A stretch of 64,000 bases of DNA, taken from Nocardia goodfellowii. Lineage in GTDB: Bacteria; Actinomycetota; Actinomycetes; Mycobacteriales; Mycobacteriaceae. The translations under genes were made by a program, and so were the position numbers. A model generated the notes under the pieces. It saw only the letters and a list, made by a program, of their open reading frames with translations. It was not told the DNA's origin and made no database searches. Below are positions 16,369 to 25,445 of this stretch, piece after piece. The stretch spans positions 2,294,001-2,358,000 of the forward strand of contig NZ_JAGGMR010000001.1 in the NCBI RefSeq assembly GCF_017875645.1. Direction: 5' to 3'. How positions within the stretch are numbered: the first letter of the stretch is position 1; each line of letters begins with the position of its first letter.

Positions 16369-17342
16369 CCGAATCGCGTAGCGACGCCGCGGGGCAGGGC
16401 AGCCGGGTCGCGGCTGTCGACTGCGGTACCAACTCCATTCGACTGCTGATCGCCGACGTGCTCGCCGACGGCAAACTGGCCGACGTGCACCGCGAGATGC
16501 GGATCGTGCGGCTCGGTCAGGGTGTCGACGCGACCGGCGCGCTGAATCCCGAAGCGATCGAACGCACCCGCGTCGCGCTGGCCGATTACGCGACACTCAT
16601 GCGGGACGCGGGCGTCACCCGGGTTCGTATGGTCGCCACCTCCGCCACCCGCGACGCCTCCAATCGCGAGGACTTCTTCGCCATGGCCCGTACCGAACTC
16701 GGCACCGTGGTGCCGGGCGCGGAAGCCGAGGTGATCACCGGTGACGAGGAAGCGCGGCTGTCTTTTTCCGGCGCTGTCGGCGAGCTGTCGAACGCCGAGG
16801 GCCCGTTCGTCGTCGTCGATCTCGGCGGCGGCTCCACCGAATTGGTTTTCGGCGACAGCTCCGGGGTGCGGGCGGCGTTCTCCGCCGATATCGGTTGCGT
16901 CCGCATCACCGAGCGCTGCCTCCCGGGTAATCCGCCCACCCCGGAACAGGTCTCGGCGGCACAGGAATTCGCGGCCGAGCGACTCGCTGAGGCCTTCGCG
17001 CGGGTCCCGGTGGACGGTGCCCGGACCTGGGTCGGCGTCGCGGGGACGATGACCACCATCGCCGCCGTCGCCCTGGACCTGCCCGAGTACGACTCGGCGA
17101 AGGTGCATCTCACCCGTCTGAGCCTGGACGAGGTTCGCGCGGTCTGTGATCGGCTGATCGGCATGAACCACGACCAGCGTGCCGCCCTGGGGCCCATGCA
17201 CCCCGGCCGAGTCGACGTCATCGGCGGCGGCGGTGTCATCACCGAGGTGCTCGCCGCGGAACTGGCGAGCCGCGCGGATATCACCGAACTAGTCGTGAGT
17301 GAGCACGACATCCTGGACGGCATCGCCCTGTCCATCGCCTGA
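16365..17342 (+). CDS. Ppx/GppA family exopolyphosphatase / guanosine pentaphosphatase
   Basis: A 325-residue ASKHA-fold phosphatase acting on polyphosphate or (p)ppGpp in the cytoplasm. Phosphate-1 motif: VAAVDCGTNSIRLL (~15-28). Phosphate-2 motif: VVVDLGGGSTELVF (~147-160). The catalytic GDEEARLSFSGA and GVAGTMTTIAA are also present. It lacks the C-terminal HD domain of long Ppx forms, matching the short ppx2-type proteins of mycolata. It is coupled to DUF501 by ATGA and is last in the operon, followed by a strong hairpin. Confidence 0.92.
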   Translation: MTESRSDAAGQGSRVAAVDCGTNSIRLLIADVLADGKLADVHREMRIVRLGQGVDATGALNPEAIERTRVALADYATLMRDAGVTRVRMVATSATRDASNREDFFAMARTELGTVVPGAEAEVITGDEEARLSFSGAVGELSNAEGPFVVVDLGGGSTELVFGDSSGVRAAFSADIGCVRITERCLPGNPPTPEQVSAAQEFAAERLAEAFARVPVDGARTWVGVAGTMTTIAAVALDLPEYDSAKVHLTRLSLDEVRAVCDRLIGMNHDQRAALGPMHPGRVDVIGGGGVITEVLAAELASRADITELVVSEHDILDGIALSIA

Positions 17343-17360
17343 ACCGCACCTCTGCGGCCG

Positions 17361-17388
17361 TTCAGCCCCGGCGATCGCCGGGGCTGAA
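17361..17388 (+). terminator. Intrinsic terminator-like hairpin after ppx
   Basis: A perfect 12-base-pair stem (TTCAGCCCCGGC) with a GATC tetraloop, 19 bases after the ppx stop. There is no T-tract, as is common in actinobacteria. Confidence 0.7.
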
Positions 17389-17690
17389 GGTCGTCGCGAC
17401 ACGCCGGTACGGATCGAAGCGCAGTCAGAGCGATCTGCGATGACGAAAATCTCCAGCAAATTTTCCGCAGACAAACGTCTGGAATAGTGAACGTGGCGGA
17501 GGTCGCATACGGCGGCCGATTGCCCACTCGCGGTCCGTTTACCAGCGCAAACTGCGCGATTCGCGCCCAGGAATTTTGCTTCGGTGCACAGCCGTCGCGT
17601 CGATCCGGACATACCCCATCGAGCATTCGGATTCGCGGCACGCCGAGGGTGATTTGCTGCACAGTTGCGATTTATGCCAATCTCTCGGGT
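17389..17690. other. Intergenic region upstream of the POT transporter
   Basis: About 300 bases without a convincing gene. The transporter frame extends into it without conserved sequence, so it is read as leader. It is slightly A/T-richer around 17440-17490, a plausible promoter area. No palindrome or known riboswitch was recognised. Confidence 0.5.
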
Positions 17691-19157
17691 ATGTCCCAAA
17701 GTGTGGTACCCGATCAAGACGTGGCTGGTCGGACTCTGTTCGGTCATCCGATCGGGTTGACCAACCTGTTCGGTGTCGAGATGTGGGAGCGCTTCTCCTT
17801 CTACGGAATGCTCACCATCCTCGGGTACTACCTGTACTACTCGGCGACCGAAGGCGGACTGGGCCTCGACAAGGCCACCGGTGTCGGCATCGTCGGCGCC
17901 TACGGCGGCCTGGTCTACCTGTCCACGGTCCTCGGCGGCTGGATCGCCGACCGTGTTCTCGGCATGGAGCGGACCGTCTTCTACGGCGGCATCATCGTCG
18001 TGTGCGGTCACCTCGCGCTCGCCGTCATCCCCGGCCTGGCCGGTGTCGGGATCGCCCTGCCGTTGATCGCGCTCGGTTCCGGCGCGCTGAAGGCCAATGC
18101 CTCGTCCCTGCTCGGCACGCTCTATCCGAAGGGCGACGCGCGCGTCGACGGCGGCTTCACGCTGTTCTATCTGGGTATCAACCTCGGCGCCTTCGTCGGC
18201 CCGCTGCTCACCGGTCTGCTGCAATCGCGCGTCGGGTTCCATTACGGCTTCGGCGCCGCCGCCATCGGTATGGCGCTGGGCCTGACTCAGTACGCGGTCT
18301 TCCGGCGCAACCTCGGCACCGCCGGCCGGGAGGTACCGAACCCGCTGCCGCACACCGCGATCCCGAAGGTGGCGGGCCTCGCCGCCCTCGCCGCGATGCT
18401 GATCGCCGCGGCCTGGGCCACCGGGCTCGTCACGCTGGAAAACCTGGCCGAGGTCACCACCGGCATCATCGTGGTCGCCTCGCTCGCCTATTTCGTAATC
18501 ATGCTGACCAGCAAGAAGGTCGACGCGGTGGAGCGCACCCGGGTGCGCGCGTTCATCCCGCTGTTCATCGCGAACGCGGTGTTCTGGTCGCTGTTCCAGC
18601 AGATCTTCACCGTGCTCGCGGTCTACTCCGACGAGCGGATGAACTGGAGCATTTTCGGGTGGGAAGCTCCCTCGAACTGGATCGGCTCGGCCGAACCGGT
18701 GTGGATCATCGCGCTCTCGCCGCTGTTCGCCCTGATGTGGACCAAGCTGGGTTCGCGCGCGCCGAGCACGCCGCGCAAGTTCGCGCTCGGCGTGATCGGC
18801 ATGGGCGCGGCGTTCCTGCTGTTCGTCCCGCTGTCCGGCTACTCGGGCAAGAGTGTGCCGGCGCTGTTCGTGCTGCTGATCATGGGCGCGTTCGCCGTCT
18901 CCGAGTTGCTGCTCTCGCCGATCGGACTGGCGGTTACCACGCAACTCGCCCCGAAAGCCTTCCGTGCGCAGATGATGGCTTTGTACTTCTTCTCTGTCGG
19001 AATCGGAACTTCCATGGCGGGCGTGCTGGCCCGCTTCTACTCCGATGAAAACGAGACCGCCTACTTCGGCCTCATCGGCGCGGCGGCGATCGCCGCGGGT
19101 CTGGTTGTCCTCGGGCTGGTCCCGTGGATCAGCCGGCGTATGGAAGGCGTCCACTAG
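17691..19157 (+). CDS. Proton-dependent oligopeptide transporter (POT/PTR family)
   Basis: A 488-residue major-facilitator protein with 12-14 hydrophobic segments. The POT signature EMWERFSFYGM lies at ~33-43 (the ExxER motif couples protons to peptide). SGALKANASSLLGTLY and FYLGINLGAFVGP match the second PTR signature. It imports di- and tripeptides across the inner membrane. The start is placed at ATG 17691 because upstream codons are not conserved-looking and the MSQSVVPDQD start leads straight into GHPIGLTNLF; the ribosome site is weak. The amino-acid permease follows 50 bases later, so the two may share a transcript. Confidence 0.9.
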   Translation: MSQSVVPDQDVAGRTLFGHPIGLTNLFGVEMWERFSFYGMLTILGYYLYYSATEGGLGLDKATGVGIVGAYGGLVYLSTVLGGWIADRVLGMERTVFYGGIIVVCGHLALAVIPGLAGVGIALPLIALGSGALKANASSLLGTLYPKGDARVDGGFTLFYLGINLGAFVGPLLTGLLQSRVGFHYGFGAAAIGMALGLTQYAVFRRNLGTAGREVPNPLPHTAIPKVAGLAALAAMLIAAAWATGLVTLENLAEVTTGIIVVASLAYFVIMLTSKKVDAVERTRVRAFIPLFIANAVFWSLFQQIFTVLAVYSDERMNWSIFGWEAPSNWIGSAEPVWIIALSPLFALMWTKLGSRAPSTPRKFALGVIGMGAAFLLFVPLSGYSGKSVPALFVLLIMGAFAVSELLLSPIGLAVTTQLAPKAFRAQMMALYFFSVGIGTSMAGVLARFYSDENETAYFGLIGAAAIAAGLVVLGLVPWISRRMEGVH

Positions 19158-19207
19158 CCGCCGCGGCCAGTGCGCTGAAGCTCAACCCCTTGTTGAAGGA
19201 GAAATCA

Positions 19208-20710
19208 GTGGCGATCCAGGAAACACCGGACAAGGTTCCGGTGCCACGCCGCACGGGACTGTTCCGGACCAAATCGGTCGAGCAGTCCATCCGGGACACC
19301 GACGAACCCGACTCGAAGCTGCGAAAAGACCTGACCGCCTGGGATCTCACCATCTTCGGCGTCGCGGTCGTGATCGGCGCGGGCATCTTCACCCTGACCG
19401 CGCGCACCGCGGGCAACGTCGCCGGACCCTCGGTGTCGCTCGCGTTCGTGCTCGCCGCGATCGCCTGCGGCCTGACCGCGCTGTGCTACGCGGAATTCGC
19501 CTCCACGGTGCCGGTCGCGGGCAGCGCCTACACCTTCTCCTACGCCACCTTCGGTGAGCTCGCCGCCTGGATCATCGGCTGGGACCTGATCCTGGAGTTC
19601 GCGCTCGCCGCCTCCGTGGTCGCCAAGGGCTGGTCGCAATACCTGGCCACGGTGTTGTCGAGCGAGACCACCGTGCACTTCGGGTCGATCTCCTTCGACT
19701 GGGGTGCGGTGCTGCTCATCGCCATCCTCGGCGTGCTGCTGGCCGTCGGCACCAAGGTCTCCTCGCGCGTGTCGGCCATCGCGGTCGCCATCAAGCTGGC
19801 CGTTATCGCGCTGGTGCTCGTGGTGGGCCTGACCTACTTCAACAAGGACAACCTCTCGCCCTACATCCCGCCGGCGGAACCGGCCGGCGACGGCGGCAGC
19901 GGTATCCATCAGTCGCTGTTCTCCCTGCTCACCGGCGCCGGTAGCAGCAGCTTCGGCTGGTTCGGCCTGCTCTCCGCGGCGAGCCTGGTGTTCTTCGCGT
20001 TCATCGGTTTCGACGTCGTGGCCACCGCCGCGGAGGAGACCAAGAACCCGCAGAAGGCGCTGCCCCGCGGCATCCTCGGCTCGCTGGCCATCGTCACCGT
20101 GCTCTACGTGGCGGTCTCGCTGGTGCTCACCGGCATGGTGCCCTACACCGATCTGCAAGGTGACAATGCCACGCTCGCAACGGCATTCGCCATCCACGGC
20201 GCGGACTGGGCGAAGAACCTGATCTCCATCGGCGCGCTGGCCGGCCTCACCACCGTCGTCATGGTGATGTACCTGGGTCAGACCCGCGTGCTGTTCGCCA
20301 TGTCCCGGGACGGCCTGCTGCCGCGCAAGCTCGCGCACACCGGCTCCAAGGGCACGCCGGTGCGGCTGACCGCCATCGTCGGCGTGGTCTGCGCGGTGCT
20401 CGCCGGTTTCGTGGACTTCGGCACGCTCGAGGAGATGGTCAACATCGGCACGCTGTTCGCCTTCGTGCTGGTCTCGATCGGGGTGCTGATCCTGCGCAAG
20501 TCCCGCCCCGACCTGCCGCGCGGCTTCCGCGTCCCGTGGGTCCCGGTGATCCCGATCCTGGCGGTGCTGGCCTGCCTGTGGCTGATGCTGAACCTGTCGG
20601 TGGAGACCTGGCTGCGGTTCGTCATCTGGATGGCGATCGGCATGGTGCTCTACTTCGTCTACAGCCGCCGGCATTCGCTGCTGGGCAAGGCTGAAGCCGA
20701 GCGGAAGTAA
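19208..20710 (+). CDS. APC family amino-acid permease (YfnA/CAT type)
   Basis: A 500-residue permease with about 12 helices. GVAVVIGAGIFTLTARTAG in helix 1 is the substrate-binding glycine motif, and AGSAYTFSYATFGELAAWIIGW is the second family motif. AAEETKNPQKALPRGI is the loop typical of cationic-amino-acid-type carriers. Substrate cannot be told from sequence. The GTG start follows AAGGAGAAA. A very strong terminator follows the stop, so this closes the peptide/amino-acid uptake pair. Confidence 0.9.
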   Translation: MAIQETPDKVPVPRRTGLFRTKSVEQSIRDTDEPDSKLRKDLTAWDLTIFGVAVVIGAGIFTLTARTAGNVAGPSVSLAFVLAAIACGLTALCYAEFASTVPVAGSAYTFSYATFGELAAWIIGWDLILEFALAASVVAKGWSQYLATVLSSETTVHFGSISFDWGAVLLIAILGVLLAVGTKVSSRVSAIAVAIKLAVIALVLVVGLTYFNKDNLSPYIPPAEPAGDGGSGIHQSLFSLLTGAGSSSFGWFGLLSAASLVFFAFIGFDVVATAAEETKNPQKALPRGILGSLAIVTVLYVAVSLVLTGMVPYTDLQGDNATLATAFAIHGADWAKNLISIGALAGLTTVVMVMYLGQTRVLFAMSRDGLLPRKLAHTGSKGTPVRLTAIVGVVCAVLAGFVDFGTLEEMVNIGTLFAFVLVSIGVLILRKSRPDLPRGFRVPWVPVIPILAVLACLWLMLNLSVETWLRFVIWMAIGMVLYFVYSRRHSLLGKAEAERK

Positions 20711-20715
20711 CCCGG

Positions 20716-20753
20716 CGATAAGGGGCCCGCGGACCGTCGCGGGCCCCTTATCG
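20716..20753 (+). terminator. Strong intrinsic terminator after the amino-acid permease
   Basis: A 16-base-pair perfect stem (CGATAAGGGGCCCGCG) with a six-base loop, beginning six bases after the stop codon. Confidence 0.85.
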
Positions 20754-21124
20754 ACTGCGTCAGCAGGAGTTGCGGCCAGGTTGCGGGGCTCTTGTGCGAG
20801 TTGCCAAATACTCTTGGTTCGCCGCGTTTTCGCTGAGCCGAACCCCTCGGTGATACGCCCAGGTCAAGCGTCCAATTCCAATGTGGCGGACGCGATCCCG
20901 GCAGTCCCCACCGCTGCCGCGACCACGGCCGACACCACGTCAGCCAGTAGCTACCCTGCCATCCGCAAGTAACTCACCGATCGCCGCGATCTCAGACCAT
21001 AGCCGACCGCTATCGAACCCTAACCCGCCCAGCTGAGATGTTTGCCAATCCGTCGCCGGGGAACATTGCAAGGATGGCTGCCGGAATTCCGGTACAGCCG
21101 TACGAGTCGGTAGTCTGAACCTCC
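20754..21124. other. Intergenic region before tRNA-Leu
   Basis: 370 bases with no gene I can support. Short open frames on both strands have poor codon bias and no ribosome site. The tRNA promoter must lie at its right end, but no clear -35/-10 pair was identified. Confidence 0.5.
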
Positions 21125-21201
21125 ACGCCCCCATAGCCCAATTGGCAGAGGCAGCGGACTTAAAATCCGCAAAGTGTCGGTTCGAGTCCGACTGGGGGCA
21201 C
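21125..21201 (+). tRNA. tRNA-Leu (anticodon UAA), class I shape
   Basis: A complete cloverleaf with the CCA end encoded. The acceptor stem GCCCCCA pairs with TGGGGGC. The D arm is GCCC/AGGC, and the anticodon stem GCGGA/TCCGC holds loop CTTAAAA, giving anticodon TAA. The T arm is GTCGG TTCGAGT CCGAC, and the discriminator is A. The variable region is only five bases (AAAGT), whereas bacterial leucine tRNAs normally carry a long class II variable arm. By anticodon it should read UUA; its charging identity deserves checking. Confidence 0.9.
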
Positions 21202-21238
21202 CAAACCAGAACCACACTGGGCCTGACCTGGGAGTTCG

Positions 21239-22744
21239 TCATAGTCCGCCCTGGGGTCGTCGGGCGGAACCGTCAATACCGCCCCGAGCCATGCCATTTC
21301 CATCGGGCACGGCGAATCGGGACGACGGCCGGCGGCTCAGGCCGACAGCGAGCACGGTGGCAACCGCCAGCATGGCGGCCGCGATCGTGATGTAGCTGTA
21401 CACGCCCGTCGCGGAGTTCACCGTCGTCCCGTCGATGATCGTCTGAGTGGACGAGAGCACGGCCGCACCCACGAACGTCACGACCACTGAGCCGAACGCG
21501 CCCACGACCGCGACCATGCTGGAGACCGCGGCCTGGCGATCGGCCGACACGAGCGATCCCGCCAGGTTGAAGCCGGTGGTCAGGAGCGCACCCAACGTGC
21601 ACTGCAGCAGAAAGGAGCAGGCGATCGCGGCGGGCAGCCAGGACGCCCCGGTGAGCATCCCGGCGGCGCCGACCGTGCCGACCGTCGTGGCGGCGGCCAG
21701 CGTCGCCGCCGGTCCGATCCGAGTCGCGAGCCAGCCCGAGAACACTCCGCCGACGACAACCCCGATCGCGGGAATCCCGAACAGCAGGCCCAGCATTCCC
21801 TGGGCGCCGAGCCCGTAGCCGAGCTGCTGCTCGTGCGAGACCTGGGCGATCAGGCTGAGGAGCTGATCCATGCTCTGCGTCGCCCCCGTGGCGAGCACGA
21901 TGACGAGCAGTGTGAGCAGCAGGGGCCGCCCGAGGTTTCTGATGTCGATCACCGGATCGGTAACCCGCCGGGAATGCCGCACCCAGCACGTCAGCGCGAT
22001 CAGACCGGCGCCGAGCAGGGTCAGCGGGATCGCGCCGAACCAGCCGAACTCCGGACCCAGGCTGATATAGCCGAGCACCGTGGCCAGGCCGGTGCCCAGT
22101 AGGACGGCCCCGCCGACGTCGAGCCGGCCCGACGTCCTGGTCGTGGATTCTGGGATGGTGGCGCGCACGGCGACGGCGGCGACGGCACCGAGTGCGGCTG
22201 CCGTCATGAAGACGACGCGGAAGCCCAGCTCGGCGACCAGATCCTCGTAGAAGAAGGCGGCGCCGAGGTTGAGCACTGCGGAGCCGGTGGTGACGATCCC
22301 GACCGCGGGCATCGCGATCCGTGGTTCACAGAGTTCGCGGACGATCGTGGCGGAGAGGAAGACCGACGCGATGACGGCGCCTTGGGCCAGGCGTCCGAGG
22401 ATGAACACCAGCATGTTCGGCGCTATCACGCAGATGACGGAGCCGATACAGCCGATGAGTAGCGTGATGAGGAGCATCCGGCGCCTGCCGCGCAGGTCGG
22501 CGCTCCGGCCCAGCAGCGGGGCCCACAGCGCACCGGCGAGCACCGCACTGGAGCTGATCCAGGCCGCCTGATCGGTTTGGAAGTGCTCGAGCATCTGCGG
22601 GAGGAAGAGCAGCGGCGCCACGATCACGGTGTCCGCCATCAGGTTCCCGATGAGGAGTGCCGCGATCTGTGCGGCGAGGCGCTTGTTCCACCGTCTGTGC
22701 CGTGTCGTGTCCGGTGGCAGGCCGGTGTCCGGCGTGGTGTTCAC
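21239..22744 (-). CDS. MFS multidrug transporter (14-helix EmrB/QacA type)
   Basis: A 501-residue efflux pump. MADTVIVAPLLFLPQ in helix 1 and LLGRSADLRGRRRMLL (the loop 2-3 MFS motif) are visible, followed by about 14 hydrophobic segments. The family expels drugs by proton antiport. The GTG start at 22744 has AAAGGAG at good spacing. A palindrome identical in pattern to those around the tetR gene lies 145 bases upstream at 22889, so the regulator at 23.0 kb very probably controls it. Confidence 0.88.
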   Translation of the reverse strand: MNTTPDTGLPPDTTRHRRWNKRLAAQIAALLIGNLMADTVIVAPLLFLPQMLEHFQTDQAAWISSSAVLAGALWAPLLGRSADLRGRRRMLLITLLIGCIGSVICVIAPNMLVFILGRLAQGAVIASVFLSATIVRELCEPRIAMPAVGIVTTGSAVLNLGAAFFYEDLVAELGFRVVFMTAAALGAVAAVAVRATIPESTTRTSGRLDVGGAVLLGTGLATVLGYISLGPEFGWFGAIPLTLLGAGLIALTCWVRHSRRVTDPVIDIRNLGRPLLLTLLVIVLATGATQSMDQLLSLIAQVSHEQQLGYGLGAQGMLGLLFGIPAIGVVVGGVFSGWLATRIGPAATLAAATTVGTVGAAGMLTGASWLPAAIACSFLLQCTLGALLTTGFNLAGSLVSADRQAAVSSMVAVVGAFGSVVVTFVGAAVLSSTQTIIDGTTVNSATGVYSYITIAAAMLAVATVLAVGLSRRPSSRFAVPDGNGMARGGIDGSARRPQGGL

Positions 22745-22888
22745 GAAAGCTCCTTTGCGATGGTCGTGCGGTCGGTGCCGCACGGGAGTGATGTCGCGGG
22801 GGACGTGTGGTCGTCTCCTCGATCACGAAGCTGATGAACGCGGTGACCTGCGGTCAGCTCCGTGTGATTCCCGCTGACACGGCTTCAC

Positions 22889-22903
22889 CTTAACTAAGTT
22901 AAG
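22889..22903. promoter_or_regulatory. TetR-family operator, copy 1 (upstream of the MFS pump)
   Basis: CTTAACTAAGTTAAG is a 15-base dyad, half-site CTTAAC, identical in pattern to the two copies beside tetR at 23672 and 23708. The region is sharply A/T-rich against the local background. Confidence 0.75.
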
Positions 22904-23026
22904 GAACTCTGACAATGGGAGCGCTCGACACGTGCGGTGAGCGGAAGAAGTTCACTTGTCCAGGGGCGGAGCGTTTCTCAGGGCTGGACCCCGTGTGGTT
23001 ACCTCTTGCGACGGTGCGGCCGGCTG

Positions 23027-23671
23027 TCAGGGCAGTTGGGCCGCGAGCCCGTCGAGGAGAACGGCGAGCTGCCGTTCGAACCTCGGGTCGCCGTCGTCGC
23101 GGAGATGCCCGGCGGCCTTGACCAGTTCGGCGCCTTCGCCGAGCCACGCATCACGTCCGGCGAGCGAGTATCGATCGGGGTCGGCGCCGGCGGACGGGCT
23201 GCGCTCCTGCTCTTCGATGACGAAGCCGACCACGAAGGCGCCCACCAGATCGAGGGTGTCGTCTGCCTGGGGCAGTGAGAACCCGGCCGCGGTCAAGCGT
23301 GCGAGCCACGATTCTTTCGCCTTCACCAGTTCAGGGTCGGTGAAACGCGTGCCGCTGAAGGTGCGCGCACCATCCCGGTGCATCAGGTACTGCGACCGCA
23401 GGACGCGGGCGTAGGCGGCTACGTCGTCCCGCCACTCGCCGCCCGGCGGGATCGCCGCGAGGGCACCGGTGACGCGGCGCATGACGAAGGTGCTCATCTC
23501 GTCGAGCAGCTCCTGTTTGTCGCGGACGTGCCAGTACAGGGCGGGTGCCTTGACGTCGAGCCGGGAGGCGAGCGCGCGGACGGTGAGGGCGTCCATGCCC
23601 TGCTCATCGAGCAGTTCGAGTGCCGCTGCCACGATCCGCTCCCGCGTGATTCCCTTTGCCACGGTTGACAT
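23027..23671 (-). CDS. TetR/AcrR family transcriptional repressor (TetR_C class)
   Basis: 214 residues. The N-terminal helix-turn-helix reads ITRERIVAAALELLDEQG, then LTVRALASRLDVKAPALYWHV. The C-terminal part resembles the tetracycline-repressor dimer/ligand domain. It is transcribed away from the oxidoreductase gene. ATG 23671 directly abuts an operator at 23672-23686, so bound repressor would cover its own start region. It is expected to repress itself, the oxidoreductase and the MFS pump until a ligand binds. Confidence 0.9.
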   Translation of the reverse strand: MSTVAKGITRERIVAAALELLDEQGMDALTVRALASRLDVKAPALYWHVRDKQELLDEMSTFVMRRVTGALAAIPPGGEWRDDVAAYARVLRSQYLMHRDGARTFSGTRFTDPELVKAKESWLARLTAAGFSLPQADDTLDLVGAFVVGFVIEEQERSPSAGADPDRYSLAGRDAWLGEGAELVKAAGHLRDDGDPRFERQLAVLLDGLAAQLP

Positions 23672-23686
23672 CTTAACAACGTTAAG
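23672..23686. promoter_or_regulatory. TetR-family operator, copy 2
   Basis: CTTAACAACGTTAAG, a perfect 6-3-6 inverted repeat immediately before the tetR start codon; autoregulatory site. Confidence 0.75.
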
Positions 23687-23707
23687 GCACTGTTTTCGGC
23701 ATCGTAG

Positions 23708-23722
23708 ATTAACTTAGTTAAG
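23708..23722. promoter_or_regulatory. TetR-family operator, copy 3
   Basis: ATTAACTTAGTTAAG, a near-perfect copy overlapping the AAGGAG ribosome site of the oxidoreductase gene, 36 bases centre-to-centre from copy 2. Confidence 0.75.
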
Positions 23723-23732
23723 GAGCTCGCCA

Positions 23733-24692
23733 ATGCGTGCAGCAGTCGTCAATACCCCCGGCGCGACACCGGTCTGCGCGGACTTCCCGGATCCGGAACA
23801 ACGGCCGGGTCAGGCACCGCTGCGGCTGGTGGGCGCCGGTTTGCACCACATCGTCCGTGGGCAGGCCACCGGTGGCCATTACGGCAGTGTCCAGGCATAT
23901 CCCCTTGTGCCGGGCGTCGACGCCGTGGCCCGGACCGGCGACGGCCGACTCGTCTTCACCGGCTTCGCCCGATCGCCGTGGGGGACTATGGCGGAATGGC
24001 TGGTCACGCCGTTCGAGGTCGAGCTGCCCGCCGGGGTCGATCCGCTTGCGGTCGCCGCCGGGATGAATCCCGCCCTCTCCGGCTGGATGCCGCTGATTGC
24101 CCGGCTCGCGGAGGCAAGCGAGCTCGGCACCGTGCTGGTGCTCGGTGCGACCGGCGCCTCCGGCGGTCTGGCGGTGCGGGCCGCGCTGTCCCTCGGTGCG
24201 AAACAGGTCATTGCGGTCGGGCGTGACCGCACCGCGCTGGAGCGACTGCGCGGCCCGCGCGTAGTCACCGTTCCGCTCGCACCGGACGCACCCGACACCT
24301 GGTCGGACGCCCTCGGATCGGTCGTTGCCGAGATGCAGCCCGCCCTCGTCCTCGACTATGTGTGGGGTCCCGTCGCCGAGGCCGCCTTCGCGGCATTGGG
24401 GCAGACCGCCCCGGTCGACGACAGCGTGCTGGTCGATTACGTGCAGATCGGCTCGCTCGCCGGAACCGAGGCAGCGCTGCCCGCGGCGCTACTGCGCAGC
24501 CGACGACTCCGGGTCAGAGGCAGTGGCATGGGCTCGGTATCGAAGCAGCAAATGATCGCCGAGCTTCCCGCCATCCTTGCCCGCTTCGCCGACGGCACCT
24601 TCGACGCGCCGTACACCGCGTACCCGCTCAGCCGCGTCGGCGAAGCCTGGGCGCACCAGGGGCACAGCCGGGCCGTCATCGTCCCGGACTGA
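23733..24692 (+). CDS. Medium-chain dehydrogenase/reductase (quinone oxidoreductase-like)
   Basis: 319 residues. The N-terminal GroES-like part contains LVPGVDAVAR, and the Rossmann part has VLVLGATGASGGLAVRAAL. No zinc-binding cysteine cluster is seen, so it is a zinc-free, NADPH-type reductase. The substrate is unknown; the shared operators with an efflux pump suggest a role in modifying a toxic compound. The start ATG follows AAGGAG by seven bases. The gene ends ~130 bases before a long terminator hairpin. Confidence 0.85.
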   Translation: MRAAVVNTPGATPVCADFPDPEQRPGQAPLRLVGAGLHHIVRGQATGGHYGSVQAYPLVPGVDAVARTGDGRLVFTGFARSPWGTMAEWLVTPFEVELPAGVDPLAVAAGMNPALSGWMPLIARLAEASELGTVLVLGATGASGGLAVRAALSLGAKQVIAVGRDRTALERLRGPRVVTVPLAPDAPDTWSDALGSVVAEMQPALVLDYVWGPVAEAAFAALGQTAPVDDSVLVDYVQIGSLAGTEAALPAALLRSRRLRVRGSGMGSVSKQQMIAELPAILARFADGTFDAPYTAYPLSRVGEAWAHQGHSRAVIVPD

Positions 24693-24822
24693 CCGGGATG
24701 ACCGCGTGCGGGGCCACCAGCGCCGGCACTGTTGGCCGATATTGCTGACATCGATTGGCGGGCGGCGCATCCCGGGGGTCGCGGGTCATCGACTGCGAGC
24801 AACATAGCCGGGTTGCGCCCGC

Positions 24823-24861
24823 AAGACCAACGGCCCGAGATAGCCTCGGGCCGTTGGTCTT
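24823..24861. terminator. Bidirectional terminator hairpin
   Basis: A 17-base-pair perfect stem (AAGACCAACGGCCCGAG) with a five-base loop, between the convergent oxidoreductase and DUF4870 genes. Confidence 0.85.
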
Positions 24862-24908
24862 CGGTCAGTCACCGCCGCGAAAGCCGTTCGGAGCCTTCGG
24901 CTTTGCCG

Positions 24909-25322
24909 TCACTTGACCGAGTTGGCCAACCGATCGGCGTACGGGGCGACGAAGCTGCCGATGAAGGGTAGTTCTGCCCGGACACCACCGGTCTTGTTCG
25001 CCTGGAGCATCGCCATGATCCAGACGACGACCGCGAAGACCGCGACCGCGAAGCCGATGAGGCTGAAGATGATGCCCAGGGCTCCGAGCAGCGAGCCGAT
25101 GATGCTCAGCACGATGTTGACCACCGAGACCGAGCCGAAGAAGATGATCGATTGGGAGGCATGGAATTTCACGTCGGGATCGTTCTTTCCCACAAAGAGG
25201 AAGATGATTCCGGTGAGCCAGCCCAGCGCGTAGGACAGGATCGCGCTGGTTTTCTTGTCCAAGCCGGCGGATTGTGGTTGGTTCGTGGGGAATTGCGAAG
25301 ATGTCATGGGGTAAGTAGACAC
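24909..25322 (-). CDS. DUF4870 domain-containing membrane protein
   Basis: 137 residues. After a polar N-terminus come three to four hydrophobic segments. KKTSAILSYALGWLTGIIFLF, KFHASQSIIFFG and LPFIGSFVAPYA form the DUF4870 pattern. The function is unknown. The GTG at 25322 is chosen because AGGAG lies eight bases before it; ATG 25307 would put that site too far away. It stands alone between a terminator and an unrelated hydrolase. Confidence 0.85.
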   Translation of the reverse strand: MSTYPMTSSQFPTNQPQSAGLDKKTSAILSYALGWLTGIIFLFVGKNDPDVKFHASQSIIFFGSVSVVNIVLSIIGSLLGALGIIFSLIGFAVAVFAVVVWIMAMLQANKTGGVRAELPFIGSFVAPYADRLANSVK

Positions 25323-25445
25323 CCCCCACCTCTCCTACCGATCCCAGGTTTCAGTATGTGGGATAGGGCGTGGCCATCCGAGGACGAGGGGCCTCGCCAT
25401 GGTTGTCTCGAGACTACTGCCGTGGGCCTCGAAACGCGCGTTGGA

